From Bradyrhizobium hipponense (GTDB lineage Bacteria > Pseudomonadota > Alphaproteobacteria > Rhizobiales > Xanthobacteraceae): a DNA stretch of 52,805 bases. The translations under genes and the position numbers were made by a program. Shown piece by piece: positions 16,392 to 25,934 of the stretch (position 1 is its first letter; every line of letters starts with the position of its first letter). Where the stretch lies: the NCBI RefSeq assembly GCF_008123965.1, contig NZ_VSTH01000027.1:1-52805 (forward strand). The letters run 5' to 3'. Below the pieces are notes generated by a model. It saw only the letters and a list, made by a program, of their open reading frames with translations. It searched no databases and had not been told where the DNA came from.

Positions 16392-16431
16392 GGGCTCGTT
16401 GTAGTACTGGGACCGCCCGCCACATCCTCCG

Positions 16432-16536
16432 CTGTCATTCCCCGCGAAGGCGGGGGAATCCAGTACCCCGCGGCTTCTGATTGAATCATGGACGTCTCGG
16501 GGTACTGGATCGCCCGATCAAGTCGGGCGATGACAG
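16432..16536. repeat. Palindromic intergenic repeat
   Basis: The outer ends ctgtcattccc and gcgatgacag, and inner blocks ggaatccagtacccc and ggggtactggatc, face each other around a unique centre; each arm has its own small hairpin (ccccgcgaaggcgggg; gcccgatcaagtcgggc). This is another Bradyrhizobium-type element, placed between the SnoaL-like and cupin genes. Confidence 0.75.
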
Positions 16537-16637
16537 CGAGAGTGCGGCGCCGTGCCTTAAGCTTGCAATGACGGAGACTGGGGCGACCGGGTGCGATAAC
16601 AACACACACCACCGGCACAGACACAGGACCCACCGCC

Positions 16638-16970
16638 ATGAAACTCCCCGCCTCCCCCTTCACGGTCACCGACTGGAGCAAGGTGGAACCGACGCTGCAT
16701 CCCGGCGAGACCGGCGAGGCCAAATGGCGCACGCTGAACGTCGGCGATCTCCGGGTGCGGATGGTGGAGTATTCGCCCGGCTATCTCGCTGATCACTGGT
16801 GCGACCGCGGCCACGTGCTCTACGTGCTCCAGGGCGAGCTCGACAGCGAGCTGCGCGACGGGCGCAAGTTCAAGCTGACGGCGGGAATGAGCTACCAGGT
16901 CTCCGATTTCGGCGACGCCGCGCATCGCTCCTCGACGGCCGTGGGGGCGACGCTGTTCATCGTGGATTGA
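16638..16970 (+). CDS. Cupin-fold protein of the DHCW-motif type
   Basis: A 110-residue single-domain cupin. The signature LADHWCDRGHVLYVLQGELD at residues 51-70 is the motif of the DHCW cupin family, where the Asp-His and Cys and following His may bind a metal. Beta-strands continue as KFKLTAGMSYQVSD and GATLFIVD. Function of the family is not settled. It starts in a region without strong ribosome site and is isolated between a repeat and the cold-shock gene. Confidence 0.85.
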   Translation: MKLPASPFTVTDWSKVEPTLHPGETGEAKWRTLNVGDLRVRMVEYSPGYLADHWCDRGHVLYVLQGELDSELRDGRKFKLTAGMSYQVSDFGDAAHRSSTAVGATLFIVD

Positions 16971-17041
16971 GGGCATTCGAGCAGGCGGTGTGCACCGCAA
17001 AATAGCAAAGTCCGCTGGCCTCGCGACCAGCGCGTGCCGTC

Positions 17042-17070
17042 TTGAAGTTGCCCCAATAATTCGCTATATT
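17042..17070 (+). promoter_or_regulatory. Sigma-70-type promoter of the cold-shock gene
   Basis: ttgaag (17042-17047) and tatatt (17065-17070) are separated by exactly 17 bases, a near-consensus housekeeping promoter. Transcription should begin near 17077 and leave an untranslated leader of about 150 bases before the cold-shock ATG at 17231. Long leaders of this kind serve as RNA thermosensors in other csp genes. Confidence 0.6.
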
Positions 17071-17230
17071 GTGATCATCGATCCTTGGCCGAACGACTGG
17101 GCCGCTCCGCCTCATTTCCAATGGGTGAGCACGTTTCAGGTATTTCTCCAAAATCGACCAAATGGGACGACGGGCGCAAAACATAGCGCACTAGTCCCCC
17201 TGAATGCATCCTCAATGAAGGGAAATGACT

Positions 17231-17440
17231 ATGGCAATGGGCACAGTGAAGTGGTTCAACAACCAAAAGGGTTTTGGTTTCATCCAGCCGGACAACGGCG
17301 ACAAGGACGTTTTCGTCCACATCAGCGCAGTTGAGCGCGCTGGTCTGAGCACCCTCAACGAGGGTCAGAAGGTTTCCTTCGACATCGTCGCGGACCGCCG
17401 CAGCGGCAAGTCCTCGGCTGACAACCTCCGCGCCGGCTAG
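17231..17440 (+). CDS. Cold-shock protein
   Basis: A 69-residue OB-fold RNA chaperone. Both RNA-binding motifs are present: RNP1 as KGFGFIQ and RNP2 as VFVHIS, after the opening [10 protein letters not shown]. Three in-frame ATGs lie at 17225, 17231 and 17237; 17231 is chosen because the AAGGGA ribosome site (17218-17223) is then seven bases away. A promoter lies about 160 bases upstream and a strong terminator follows, so this is a single-gene transcript with a long leader. Confidence 0.95.
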   Translation: MAMGTVKWFNNQKGFGFIQPDNGDKDVFVHISAVERAGLSTLNEGQKVSFDIVADRRSGKSSADNLRAG

Positions 17441-17499
17441 TCCGCCGCGCACCTCGCAGTCCGACCGCGGACGTACCGGCCAGATCGCAGGAACCTCGA

Positions 17500-17538
17500 A
17501 GCCCCGTCACCGGCCTCCGGTGGCGGGGCTTTCGTTTG
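17500..17538 (+). terminator. Rho-independent terminator of the cold-shock gene
   Basis: agccccgtcaccgg and ccggtggcggggct pair over 14 positions with one mismatch around a cct loop, followed by ttcgttt. It is 60 bases past the cold-shock stop codon. Confidence 0.8.
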
Positions 17539-17586
17539 GGCGGGATGGTGTTGTCTCGGCGACGGGCGCGACGCTGTTCGTAGGGT

Positions 17587-17712
17587 GGTCATTCCGGGGC
17601 GCCCGGAGAGCGAGCTATGATGCGCAATTGCGCATCTGAGAATCCATTCCACGGCCGTCTCTGCGGCTCGATGGATTCCGGGCCCGATGCTTCGCATCGC
17701 CCCGGAATGACG
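17587..17712. repeat. Palindromic intergenic repeat
   Basis: ggtcattccggggcg at the left and ccccggaatgac at the right are inverted; within lie a gatgcgcaattgcgcatc hairpin and the mirrored words gaatccatt / gatggattc. The element lies just beyond the 3' end of rsmB and fills most of the gap after the cold-shock terminator. Confidence 0.75.
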
Positions 17713-17720
17713 GAGGGAGT

Positions 17721-19022
17721 TCAGGATGTCTTCTTCAGCACCGACACGAAGAACCCATCCGTGCCGGTTCGGCGCGGCGTCATCAGCCAGCCTTCATCCG
17801 ACCGAAGCGCGGCTTGCGCAAAATCCTCGGCCTTATCCCAGAGCACGCCGGCGGTCTGCTCGGGCGGGACAACGGCAAATTCGGGATGGCGAGCGACGAA
17901 TGCCCTCACCTGCTCGCCATTCTCCTCAGACAGGACCGAGCAGGTGATGTAGGCGATGCGGCCGCCTGGCTTCACCAGCGGCACGGCGCGCTCCAGCACC
18001 TCGGCCTGGTCCTTGAGGCGCATCTCCAGCGCGCCCGGGCGCATGCGCCATTTGGCGTCGGGGTTGCGCCGCCAGGTTCCGGTTCCCGTGCAGGGCGCAT
18101 CGATGACGACGAGGTCGGCCGAGGCATGGATGTCCTGGAGCGGATCGGCTTCGCCCTTGGGCGTGCGGACATCGGCGTTGTGGACGCCGGCGCGCGACAG
18201 CCGCTCGTGGATCGGCGCCAGTTGCCGCTTGTCGCTGTCGGTCGCGATCAGGCGACCCTTGCCCTGCATCATGGCGGCGAGCGCCAGCGTCTTGCCGCCG
18301 GCCCCCGCACAGAGATCGATCACCTGCTCGCCGGGCTTTGCCGCGGTGAGGCTGGCCGCAAGCTGCGATCCCTCGTCCTGCACTTCAACGCCGCCCTTGA
18401 TGAAATCCTCTTCGGCCTGAATCCCGGGATTGCGCGCATCGGCCGAAAGCGCAATGCGCAGGCCGGTTGCCGACCACGGCGTCGGTTCCGCATGAAGATG
18501 AGCAAGCGCCCGCAGCACCTGGTCGCGGTTGGATTTTAGGGTGTTGACGCGCAAATCGAGCGGGGCCCGGCTCGCCATTGCGGCGGCCTCCGCCGCGCGG
18601 TCCTCGCCGAACGCTTTTGCCAGATACGGATCGAGCCATTGCGGATAGTCGCCGGCGATCGCGGCGGGTGCGCCCCTGAGGGAACGGGAGGCGAGCGCCG
18701 CCTGCTCGGCCTCCGTCAGCGGCGCCGGCGCGAACCGGCTGCCGTCGAACAAAGCCGCCATGGTCGCCGTGTCCATGTTGCGCTCGAGGCGGAGCATACC
18801 GATCAGCCGCGCCCGCGCCGTGTCGGCGTCCATCAGATACGCGCTCGAGGCATAGCGGCGCAGCACGTCCCAGACCAGGCCGGCAATGGCCGCACGGTCG
18901 CCGGAACCCGCGAAGCGGTGCGCAGTGCCCCACTCCTTCAGCGCCTTGGCCGCAGGCACGCGGTCTTTTTCGATGGTGTCGATCAGCTCGATGGCCGCGG
19001 ACAGCCGGGCAGCGGGGGTCAT
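17721..19022 (-). CDS. rsmB: RsmB-type rRNA cytosine-5 methyltransferase
   Basis: A 433-residue RNA methyltransferase of the RsmB/NOP family. An N-terminal NusB-like helical part (1-130) precedes the Rossmann-fold domain with the SAM site VIDLCAGAGGKTLALAAM (about 234-251). The two catalytic cysteines are Cys311 in DAPCTGTGTWRRNP and Cys361 in YITCSVLSEENG. The expected target is C967 of 16S rRNA, by family analogy; other NOP targets are possible because alphaproteobacteria have several paralogues. It lies between guaB and guaA on the same strand. Confidence 0.88.
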   Translation of the reverse strand: MTPAARLSAAIELIDTIEKDRVPAAKALKEWGTAHRFAGSGDRAAIAGLVWDVLRRYASSAYLMDADTARARLIGMLRLERNMDTATMAALFDGSRFAPAPLTEAEQAALASRSLRGAPAAIAGDYPQWLDPYLAKAFGEDRAAEAAAMASRAPLDLRVNTLKSNRDQVLRALAHLHAEPTPWSATGLRIALSADARNPGIQAEEDFIKGGVEVQDEGSQLAASLTAAKPGEQVIDLCAGAGGKTLALAAMMQGKGRLIATDSDKRQLAPIHERLSRAGVHNADVRTPKGEADPLQDIHASADLVVIDAPCTGTGTWRRNPDAKWRMRPGALEMRLKDQAEVLERAVPLVKPGGRIAYITCSVLSEENGEQVRAFVARHPEFAVVPPEQTAGVLWDKAEDFAQAALRSDEGWLMTPRRTGTDGFFVSVLKKTS

Positions 19023-19054
19023 TTGAGTCTTTCAGGTCAGGATTGGTTGTTTTT

Positions 19055-19103
19055 GCGCATGATCTTGTCGGAAAACCGGTATCCACTTTTCCGGATCATG
19101 CGC
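19055..19103. repeat. 49-bp rhizobial palindromic repeat
   Basis: gcgcatgatc (19055) and gatcatgcgc (19094-19103) are exact inverted ends; inside, cggaaaaccggt and cttttccgg also mirror each other. This word (gcgcatgatc...ggaaaaccggt...ggatcatgcgc) is widespread between genes in Rhizobiales. It sits between rsmB and the MAPEG gene. Confidence 0.8.
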
Positions 19104-19107
19104 GCGC

Positions 19108-19530
19108 CTACAACAGCAACAGTATCTTCAGCGCGAAGTAGATCCACATCGCCAGCAGCACAAGCACACCCGCGAGCCACACCGTGGAGCGCCGGCCAAG
19201 ATCGTTCGAGGAGACGAAGATTCCGGCATGGGCAAAACGCGTCACCACGAACACCCAGGACATCAGCACGATGAAGACGTCGGCATGGCGGAGCGGCAGC
19301 GCCAGCGCGATCAGGGCGTAGAACAGCACCGGCAGCTCGAACTGGTTGCGGTAGCAATTGGCATATTGTGTGGCGTCCTTCGGCCAGTTCGGCTCGCCCA
19401 GCGCAATGTCACGGATCCTGGTTTCGCCCGAGACCAGCGAGCGGCGGCGCGCCAGCACCATTCCTATCAGCAGCGCGAAGGTGAGCCCGATCTGGACGAA
19501 GACCGGCAGCAAAACCATTTGAACGGACAT
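19108..19530 (-). CDS. MAPEG-family membrane protein
   Basis: A 140-residue integral membrane protein with four predicted helices (residues 5-25, 66-84, 86-104 and 118-138). The segment ANCYRNQFELPVLFYALIAL is the MAPEG family core (N-x-x-E-x-x-P-x-F) known from microsomal glutathione transferases and related proteins. The start at 19530 is chosen because the 78 residues further upstream are not MAPEG-like and overlap the divergent phosphoesterase gene. Whether it binds glutathione cannot be told. Confidence 0.85.
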   Translation of the reverse strand: MSVQMVLLPVFVQIGLTFALLIGMVLARRRSLVSGETRIRDIALGEPNWPKDATQYANCYRNQFELPVLFYALIALALPLRHADVFIVLMSWVFVVTRFAHAGIFVSSNDLGRRSTVWLAGVLVLLAMWIYFALKILLLL

Positions 19531-19671
19531 CGGAATCTTCCCGGCAGGCGAAAGACTTCCGACCGTCATTAGCCGCGACCATTGACGCTGACAATCAAGC
19601 AGTTGAACCGGCCGTTCCCATGCGGCTTTGACGTCATCGTTCGGTCTTCGTGACCGGGTTATGCTCGCAGC

Positions 19672-20511
19672 ATGTCCGAATTTCGCCTCACGCAGATTTC
19701 CGACACCCATCTCGGCCGGCGCTTTCCCGGCCTGATCGCCAACTTCCACCGCGTCGGCGAGCACATCGATGCCTCAAGGCCCGATCTCGTCGTCAACACC
19801 GGCGACGTCTCGTTCAACGGGCCGACCAGCCGCGACGATGTCGAATTCGCCAAGAGCCTGCACGACGCGCTGCCCGTCGCCTGCCGCTACCTGCCGGGCA
19901 ATCACGACATCGGCGATAATCCCACCGCGATCGGGCCCGCGCCCACCCCTCCGGTCGCCGAACCGCATCGCCGGCAATTCTGCACTCTGATAGGCGAAGA
20001 CCATTGGTCGTTCGAGGCCGCAGGCTGGTGCTTCATCGGCCTCAACTCGCTGGTGATGAATTCAGGGCTGGCCTTCGAGGCCGAGCAGTTCGACTGGCTG
20101 GCCTCCGAAATCTCGCGCGCGAACGGCAGGCCGGTCGCGCTGTTCCTGCACAAGCCGCTGTTTCTCAACCTGCCCGACGATCCCGAAACGCCGGAGACAT
20201 CGATCCGCTACGTGCCGCAGCCGGCGCGGGCACGCCTGGTCGAGATGTTTTCGCGCGTCGATCTGCGCCTCATCGCCAGCGGTCACGTGCACCAGCGGCG
20301 CGATTTCACGTTCCGTCACACGCGGCACATCTGGGCGCCGTCGGCCGGCTTCGTCATCAACGACGAGCACCAGGACCGAGTCGCGATCAAGGAAACGGGT
20401 CTCGTCGAGTACCACTTCCAGCCCGACAGTCTCGAGGTCCGCCACGTCCGGGCTCCTGGCCAGGTCGATGTCGATATCGAGGAGCTGCTCGCGCAGATGG
20501 GTGCGCACTAG
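19672..20511 (+). CDS. Calcineurin-like metallophosphoesterase
   Basis: A 279-residue enzyme with the full metal-binding set: D-x-H in QISDTHLG (residues 9-16), G-D in NTGDVSFN, GNHD in LPGNHDIGD, an HKP block in FLHKPLFLN and GHVH in ASGHVHQRRD. This is the layout of CpdA-like cyclic-nucleotide and related phosphodiesterases; the actual substrate is open. It is divergent from the MAPEG gene across 141 bases. Confidence 0.9.
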   Translation: MSEFRLTQISDTHLGRRFPGLIANFHRVGEHIDASRPDLVVNTGDVSFNGPTSRDDVEFAKSLHDALPVACRYLPGNHDIGDNPTAIGPAPTPPVAEPHRRQFCTLIGEDHWSFEAAGWCFIGLNSLVMNSGLAFEAEQFDWLASEISRANGRPVALFLHKPLFLNLPDDPETPETSIRYVPQPARARLVEMFSRVDLRLIASGHVHQRRDFTFRHTRHIWAPSAGFVINDEHQDRVAIKETGLVEYHFQPDSLEVRHVRAPGQVDVDIEELLAQMGAH

Positions 20512-20520
20512 CGACGATCG

Positions 20521-20817
20521 TCAGGCGACGCTCTTGAGATCCTGCTGGATCGCGGCAAGCAGGGATTGCAGCGCCTCGCTGTTCACCGGCTTGGCCGCGC
20601 CAGAAGCAGGCTGACCATCGGATGGCTTGGCGGCCTTGACCGGACGTTTCGGCAAGGGCGGCGCAGGCGCGCGCATCGCGGGTTGCGCGGTCGCGCCCCC
20701 ATCGTCCGCATGAACGAACTTGCCATGGATGACGTCGTCATGACGGCCCATGACGAACATGATCGCCCAATAACCGGCGGCCAACAGCATGACGCTGAAA
20801 ACACTGATCTCTAACAT
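20521..20817 (-). CDS. Small membrane-anchored protein, unknown function
   Basis: A 98-residue protein with one N-terminal membrane helix (residues 4-24, ISVFSVMLLAAGYWAIMFVM) and a proline/alanine-rich, probably disordered cytosolic or periplasmic tail ending in an amphipathic helix (SEALQSLLAAIQQDLKSVA). No family recognised. ATG at 20817 is preferred to one four codons upstream. It converges on the phosphoesterase gene with a nine-base gap. Confidence 0.65.
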   Translation of the reverse strand: MLEISVFSVMLLAAGYWAIMFVMGRHDDVIHGKFVHADDGGATAQPAMRAPAPPLPKRPVKAAKPSDGQPASGAAKPVNSEALQSLLAAIQQDLKSVA

Positions 20818-20979
20818 CGCAACACCCAAAATATGCGCGATGATTCAATGCCTTCGCTCAGCCGTCAATGAACCACCGGTCACACCAGCAGCTTTTTGCC
20901 GGCAGGTGTGGCCGATCGGTCACTCTTTGTTAACCATGTCCGTGCCGGCGTGTGACGCCGGTGCAACCAGGCTTCGCAG

Positions 20980-22002
20980 CTAAGCCTTATCCGGCCCGAC
21001 CCGGACGAGCTGCTTGCCGAAATTGGCGCCTTTGAGCAGCCCGATGAAGGCCCCGGGCGCGCTCTCCAGACCCTCGGTGACGAACTCCTTGTATTTCACC
21101 CGGCCGTCGCGGACCCAGGCCGACATGTCTTGCAGGAAGTCGCCATGGCGGGCGGCGAAGTCGGAGACGATGAAGCCGCGGAAGGTCAGGCGCTTGGTCA
21201 GGATCGCGCGCATCATGGACGCGGCCCATTTCGGCGGCTTGGCCTCGGTGTCGTTGTAATGAGCGATCAGGCCGCACACCGGCACGCGCGCGAACGGATT
21301 GAGCAACGGGAACACCGCCTCGAACACGGCGCCGCCGACATTCTCGAAATAGACGTCGACACCCCCAGGACAGGCGTCCTTCAGCTTCGCCGCGAGATCG
21401 GGATCGCGGTGATCGAGACAGGCATCAAAGCCGAGCTCCCTCACGACGAAGTCGCACTTGTCCTTGCCGCCGGCGATGCCGACTGCGCGTGCGCCCTTGA
21501 TCTTGGCGATCTGGCCTACGGCCGAGCCGACCGCACCGGAGGCGCCGGCGACGACGACGGTCTCGCCCTCTTGCGGCTTGCCGATGTCGATCAGCCCCGT
21601 ATACGCCGTCATGCCGGGCATGCCGAGCACGCCGACGGCCGTCGAGATCGGCGCGAGCTTTGGATCGACCTTTGCCAGTCCCTTGCCGTCGGAGATGGAG
21701 TGCGTCTGCCAGCCGGCGCGCGAGAGCACGATGTCGCCCTTGGCGAAGTTCGGATTGTTGGAGGCCGCGACCTCGCAGACCGTGCCGGCTTCCATCACCC
21801 CGTTCACCGGCACCGGCGTCGCATAGGACGGACCGTCGCTCATGCGCCCGCGCATATAGGGATCGAGCGATAGCCAGATCGTGCGCAGCAGGACTTCACC
21901 CTGCCCCGGCGTCGGGATCGCGAATTCCTCAATGCGGAAATCGGACGGCTTTGGCTCGCCGACGGGACGCGCGGCGAGAACGATGCGTTTGCCTTGGGAC
22001 AT
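20980..22002 (-). CDS. NADP-dependent alkenal/quinone oxidoreductase (CurA-like)
   Basis: A 340-residue medium-chain reductase without catalytic zinc ligands. The N-terminal signature SLDPYMRGRMSDGPSYATPV is typical of the leukotriene B4 dehydrogenase/CurA/YncB group, and the nucleotide site is VVAGASGAVGSAVGQIAK. These enzymes reduce the conjugated double bond of enones with NADPH. A gcgggaggaagcc-type ribosome region precedes the ATG at 22002. Single gene, upstream of a palindromic repeat and downstream of guaB. Confidence 0.88.
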   Translation of the reverse strand: MSQGKRIVLAARPVGEPKPSDFRIEEFAIPTPGQGEVLLRTIWLSLDPYMRGRMSDGPSYATPVPVNGVMEAGTVCEVAASNNPNFAKGDIVLSRAGWQTHSISDGKGLAKVDPKLAPISTAVGVLGMPGMTAYTGLIDIGKPQEGETVVVAGASGAVGSAVGQIAKIKGARAVGIAGGKDKCDFVVRELGFDACLDHRDPDLAAKLKDACPGGVDVYFENVGGAVFEAVFPLLNPFARVPVCGLIAHYNDTEAKPPKWAASMMRAILTKRLTFRGFIVSDFAARHGDFLQDMSAWVRDGRVKYKEFVTEGLESAPGAFIGLLKGANFGKQLVRVGPDKA

Positions 22003-22103
22003 GATGGCTTCCTCCGGAGTTTCTTTCGACGCGAACGGAAGCGGAGGGAGGTAGCTACGTCAATACCAAAGCGGTGGAGCTCGACGTTGCGTCATGCACT
22101 TCT

Positions 22104-22240
22104 CTCGTGTCCCGGACGCGCTGCAGCGCCCTTGCGCTGCTGCGCAGAGCCGGGACCCATCTCTCAGCGATCGAAACGCACTGGGCCCCGGCTCTGCAAC
22201 GCACCGCTGAAGAAGCGCTGCGCTGCGTCCGGGGCACGAG
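22104..22240. repeat. Palindromic intergenic repeat
   Basis: ctcgtgtcccggacgc at the left and gcgtccggggcacgag at the right are inverted with one mismatch. Inside, gcagagccgggaccca and tgggccccggctctgc form a second inverted pair. It fills the space between the CurA-like gene and the 3' end of guaB. Confidence 0.8.
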
Positions 22241-22254
22241 AACGAGAACGGAGA

Positions 22255-23838
<1,584 letters not shown>

Positions 23839-23965
23839 TCAGTGGGGTTGACGCGGGTCGATAGCACGGTCGGGTGACGAATCAAAGCGATTCGGACCGC
23901 TGGCCAGCCATGCACAGGCTTTTTGGGCTAATTCAGCGGGGATAGCCCGGCGGCGACCCACCCGC

Positions 23966-24073
23966 CGTCATTCCGGGGCGCGACGAAGTCGCGAGCCCGG
24001 AATCCATCCCAGAGCGGTCTCTCGGCCCAATGGATTTCGGGCTAGCGCCAAGAAGGCGCGCTCCGGAATGACG
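23966..24073. repeat. Palindromic intergenic repeat
   Basis: cgtcattccggggcg and ctccggaatgacg face each other; ggaatccatccc and ccaatggatttc are the inner mirrored pair. It belongs to the same type as the element at 17587. It lies in the 449-base gap between guaB and the exporter gene, which otherwise should hold both promoters; nothing else is recognised there. Confidence 0.75.
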
Positions 24074-24194
24074 AGAGGTCACACCGTCGTTGCGCAGGAT
24101 TTAGGTGCCATGCGCTGATCCGCAATGGTCCCCGCTCGGTGGCGGTGATAAGCCGCAATTCCACCCGTCCTGCCATTTCAATTACCAATCCGTC

Positions 24195-25685
24195 ATGGTC
24201 GACAAGCAACGCGTCATTCCGCTGATCGTGGCCACCGCCCTGTTCATGGAGAACATGGACTCGACGGTGATCGCCACCTCGCTGCCGGCGATCGCGGCCG
24301 ACATCGGCACCAGCCCGCTGACGCTCAAGCTCGCGATCACGTCCTATTTGCTGTCGCTCGCGGTGTTCATCCCGGCGAGCGGCTGGACTGCTGACCGCTT
24401 TGGTGCGCGCCTGGTGTTTGCGATCGCTGTCGGGGTGTTCATGGTCGGCTCGGTCGGCTGCGCGCTCTCGACGTCGGTCACGGATTTCGTGTTCGCGCGC
24501 ATCCTCCAGGGCATGGGCGGGGCAATGATGACGCCGGTCGGACGCCTCGTGCTGCTGCGCTCGGTCGACAAGAGCGCGCTGGTCAATGCGATGGCCTGGG
24601 TGACGGTCCCTGCCCTGATCGGTCCCGTGATCGGGCCGCCGCTCGGCGGCTTCATCACCACCTATGCGTCGTGGCACTGGATCTTCCTGATCAACATCCC
24701 GATCGGGCTGCTCGGCATCTTCATGGCCTTGCGCTTCATCGATCCCATCAAGAGCGAGGAGCGCGAGCCGTTCGATCTCTACGGCATGGTGCTCGCCGGA
24801 ATCGGACTCGCCGGTATCGCGTTCGGGCTGTCGGTAGCCGGCCTCAATCTGCTGCCGTGGAGCACCGTCGTCGCCCTTGTCGTCGGCGGATCGATCTCGA
24901 TGACGTTTTATGTGCTGCATGCAAGGCGGACGGGATCGCCGGTGCTGGACTTTTCGCTGCTGAAGCTGCCGACGCTACGCGCGGCCATTCTCGGCGGCTT
25001 CATGTTCCGGCTCGGCATCGGCGCGCTGCCGTTCCTGCTGCCGCTTTTGATGCAGATCGGCTTCGGCCTGTCGCCGTTCAAGTCCGGCCTCGTCACGTTC
25101 GGCTCCTCGCTCGGCGCCATGGGCATGAAGGCGCTGGCCGCGCGCATCATCCGCGCCTTCGGGTTCCGCAATCTGATGACGATGAATGCCATCATCAGCG
25201 CGGTTTTCCTCGCCGCCTGTGCGCTGTTCACGGTGACGACGCCGCTGCTCATCATCATGATCATCCTGGTGGTCGGCGGCTTCTTCCGCTCGCTGGAGTT
25301 TACCGCGATCAACACGGTCGCCTATGCCGAGGTCGAGACCATCCAGATGAGCCGCGCCACCACGCTCGTCAGCGTCAACCAGCAGCTGGCGGTCTCGGCC
25401 GGCGTCGCCGTCGGCGCCGCCTCGGTGGAGACGACGATGTGGCTCAGCCACGTCAATGAGCTCAACGCCAGCGTGTTCGCGCCGGCCTTCATCGTGGTCG
25501 CGCTGACCTCGGCGGCGTCGAGCTGGTTCTTCTGGCAGATGCCCGATGACGCCGGCCACGAAATCTCGGGCCGCAAGGCGGTGGAGATTTCCAGCCGCAA
25601 AGGCGCGGACAAGGGTGCGGCGAAAGCGGCCGTCAAGGCGGCGACCGAGGATACGCAGGACGTGCGGGATCAAAGGCTGGGGTAG
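24195..25685 (+). CDS. MFS multidrug exporter, DHA2-like
   Basis: A 496-residue transporter with about 14 hydrophobic segments, the number of the DHA2 (EmrB-type) drug:H+ antiporters. The first helix carries MENMDSTVIATSLPAI, the D-x-T motif of this group, and GWTADRFGARLVFA is the cytoplasmic loop motif A. The ATG at 24195 (MVDKQRVIPL) is used; 30 codons upstream are open but unlike transporter sequence. The last 35 residues are charged and cytosolic. No EmrA-like partner or regulator is adjacent. Substrate unknown. Confidence 0.9.
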   Translation: MVDKQRVIPLIVATALFMENMDSTVIATSLPAIAADIGTSPLTLKLAITSYLLSLAVFIPASGWTADRFGARLVFAIAVGVFMVGSVGCALSTSVTDFVFARILQGMGGAMMTPVGRLVLLRSVDKSALVNAMAWVTVPALIGPVIGPPLGGFITTYASWHWIFLINIPIGLLGIFMALRFIDPIKSEEREPFDLYGMVLAGIGLAGIAFGLSVAGLNLLPWSTVVALVVGGSISMTFYVLHARRTGSPVLDFSLLKLPTLRAAILGGFMFRLGIGALPFLLPLLMQIGFGLSPFKSGLVTFGSSLGAMGMKALAARIIRAFGFRNLMTMNAIISAVFLAACALFTVTTPLLIIMIILVVGGFFRSLEFTAINTVAYAEVETIQMSRATTLVSVNQQLAVSAGVAVGAASVETTMWLSHVNELNASVFAPAFIVVALTSAASSWFFWQMPDDAGHEISGRKAVEISSRKGADKGAAKAAVKAATEDTQDVRDQRLG

Positions 25686-25934
25686 CGGAAAGCAAGGTGT
25701 CGTCCGTCCTGCCCTCGACGTGATCTTCGCACGCCCGCGGAACAGCTGGGCATATGGATCGCCCCAGCCAACGCGATAGCCATGAGGCGGCCGCCACCAG
25801 AGCGCGCGGGTTCAATGAGAGGAACGCTCGTTTATCTTTGTGGCTCCTGTTGCTCGCGGACGGCGTGCACTTGCAACTTTTGCCCTTCGGCAATGTTGGC
25901 TCTCATTGAGAAAATGCTCATGGAGGAGCTTCAG

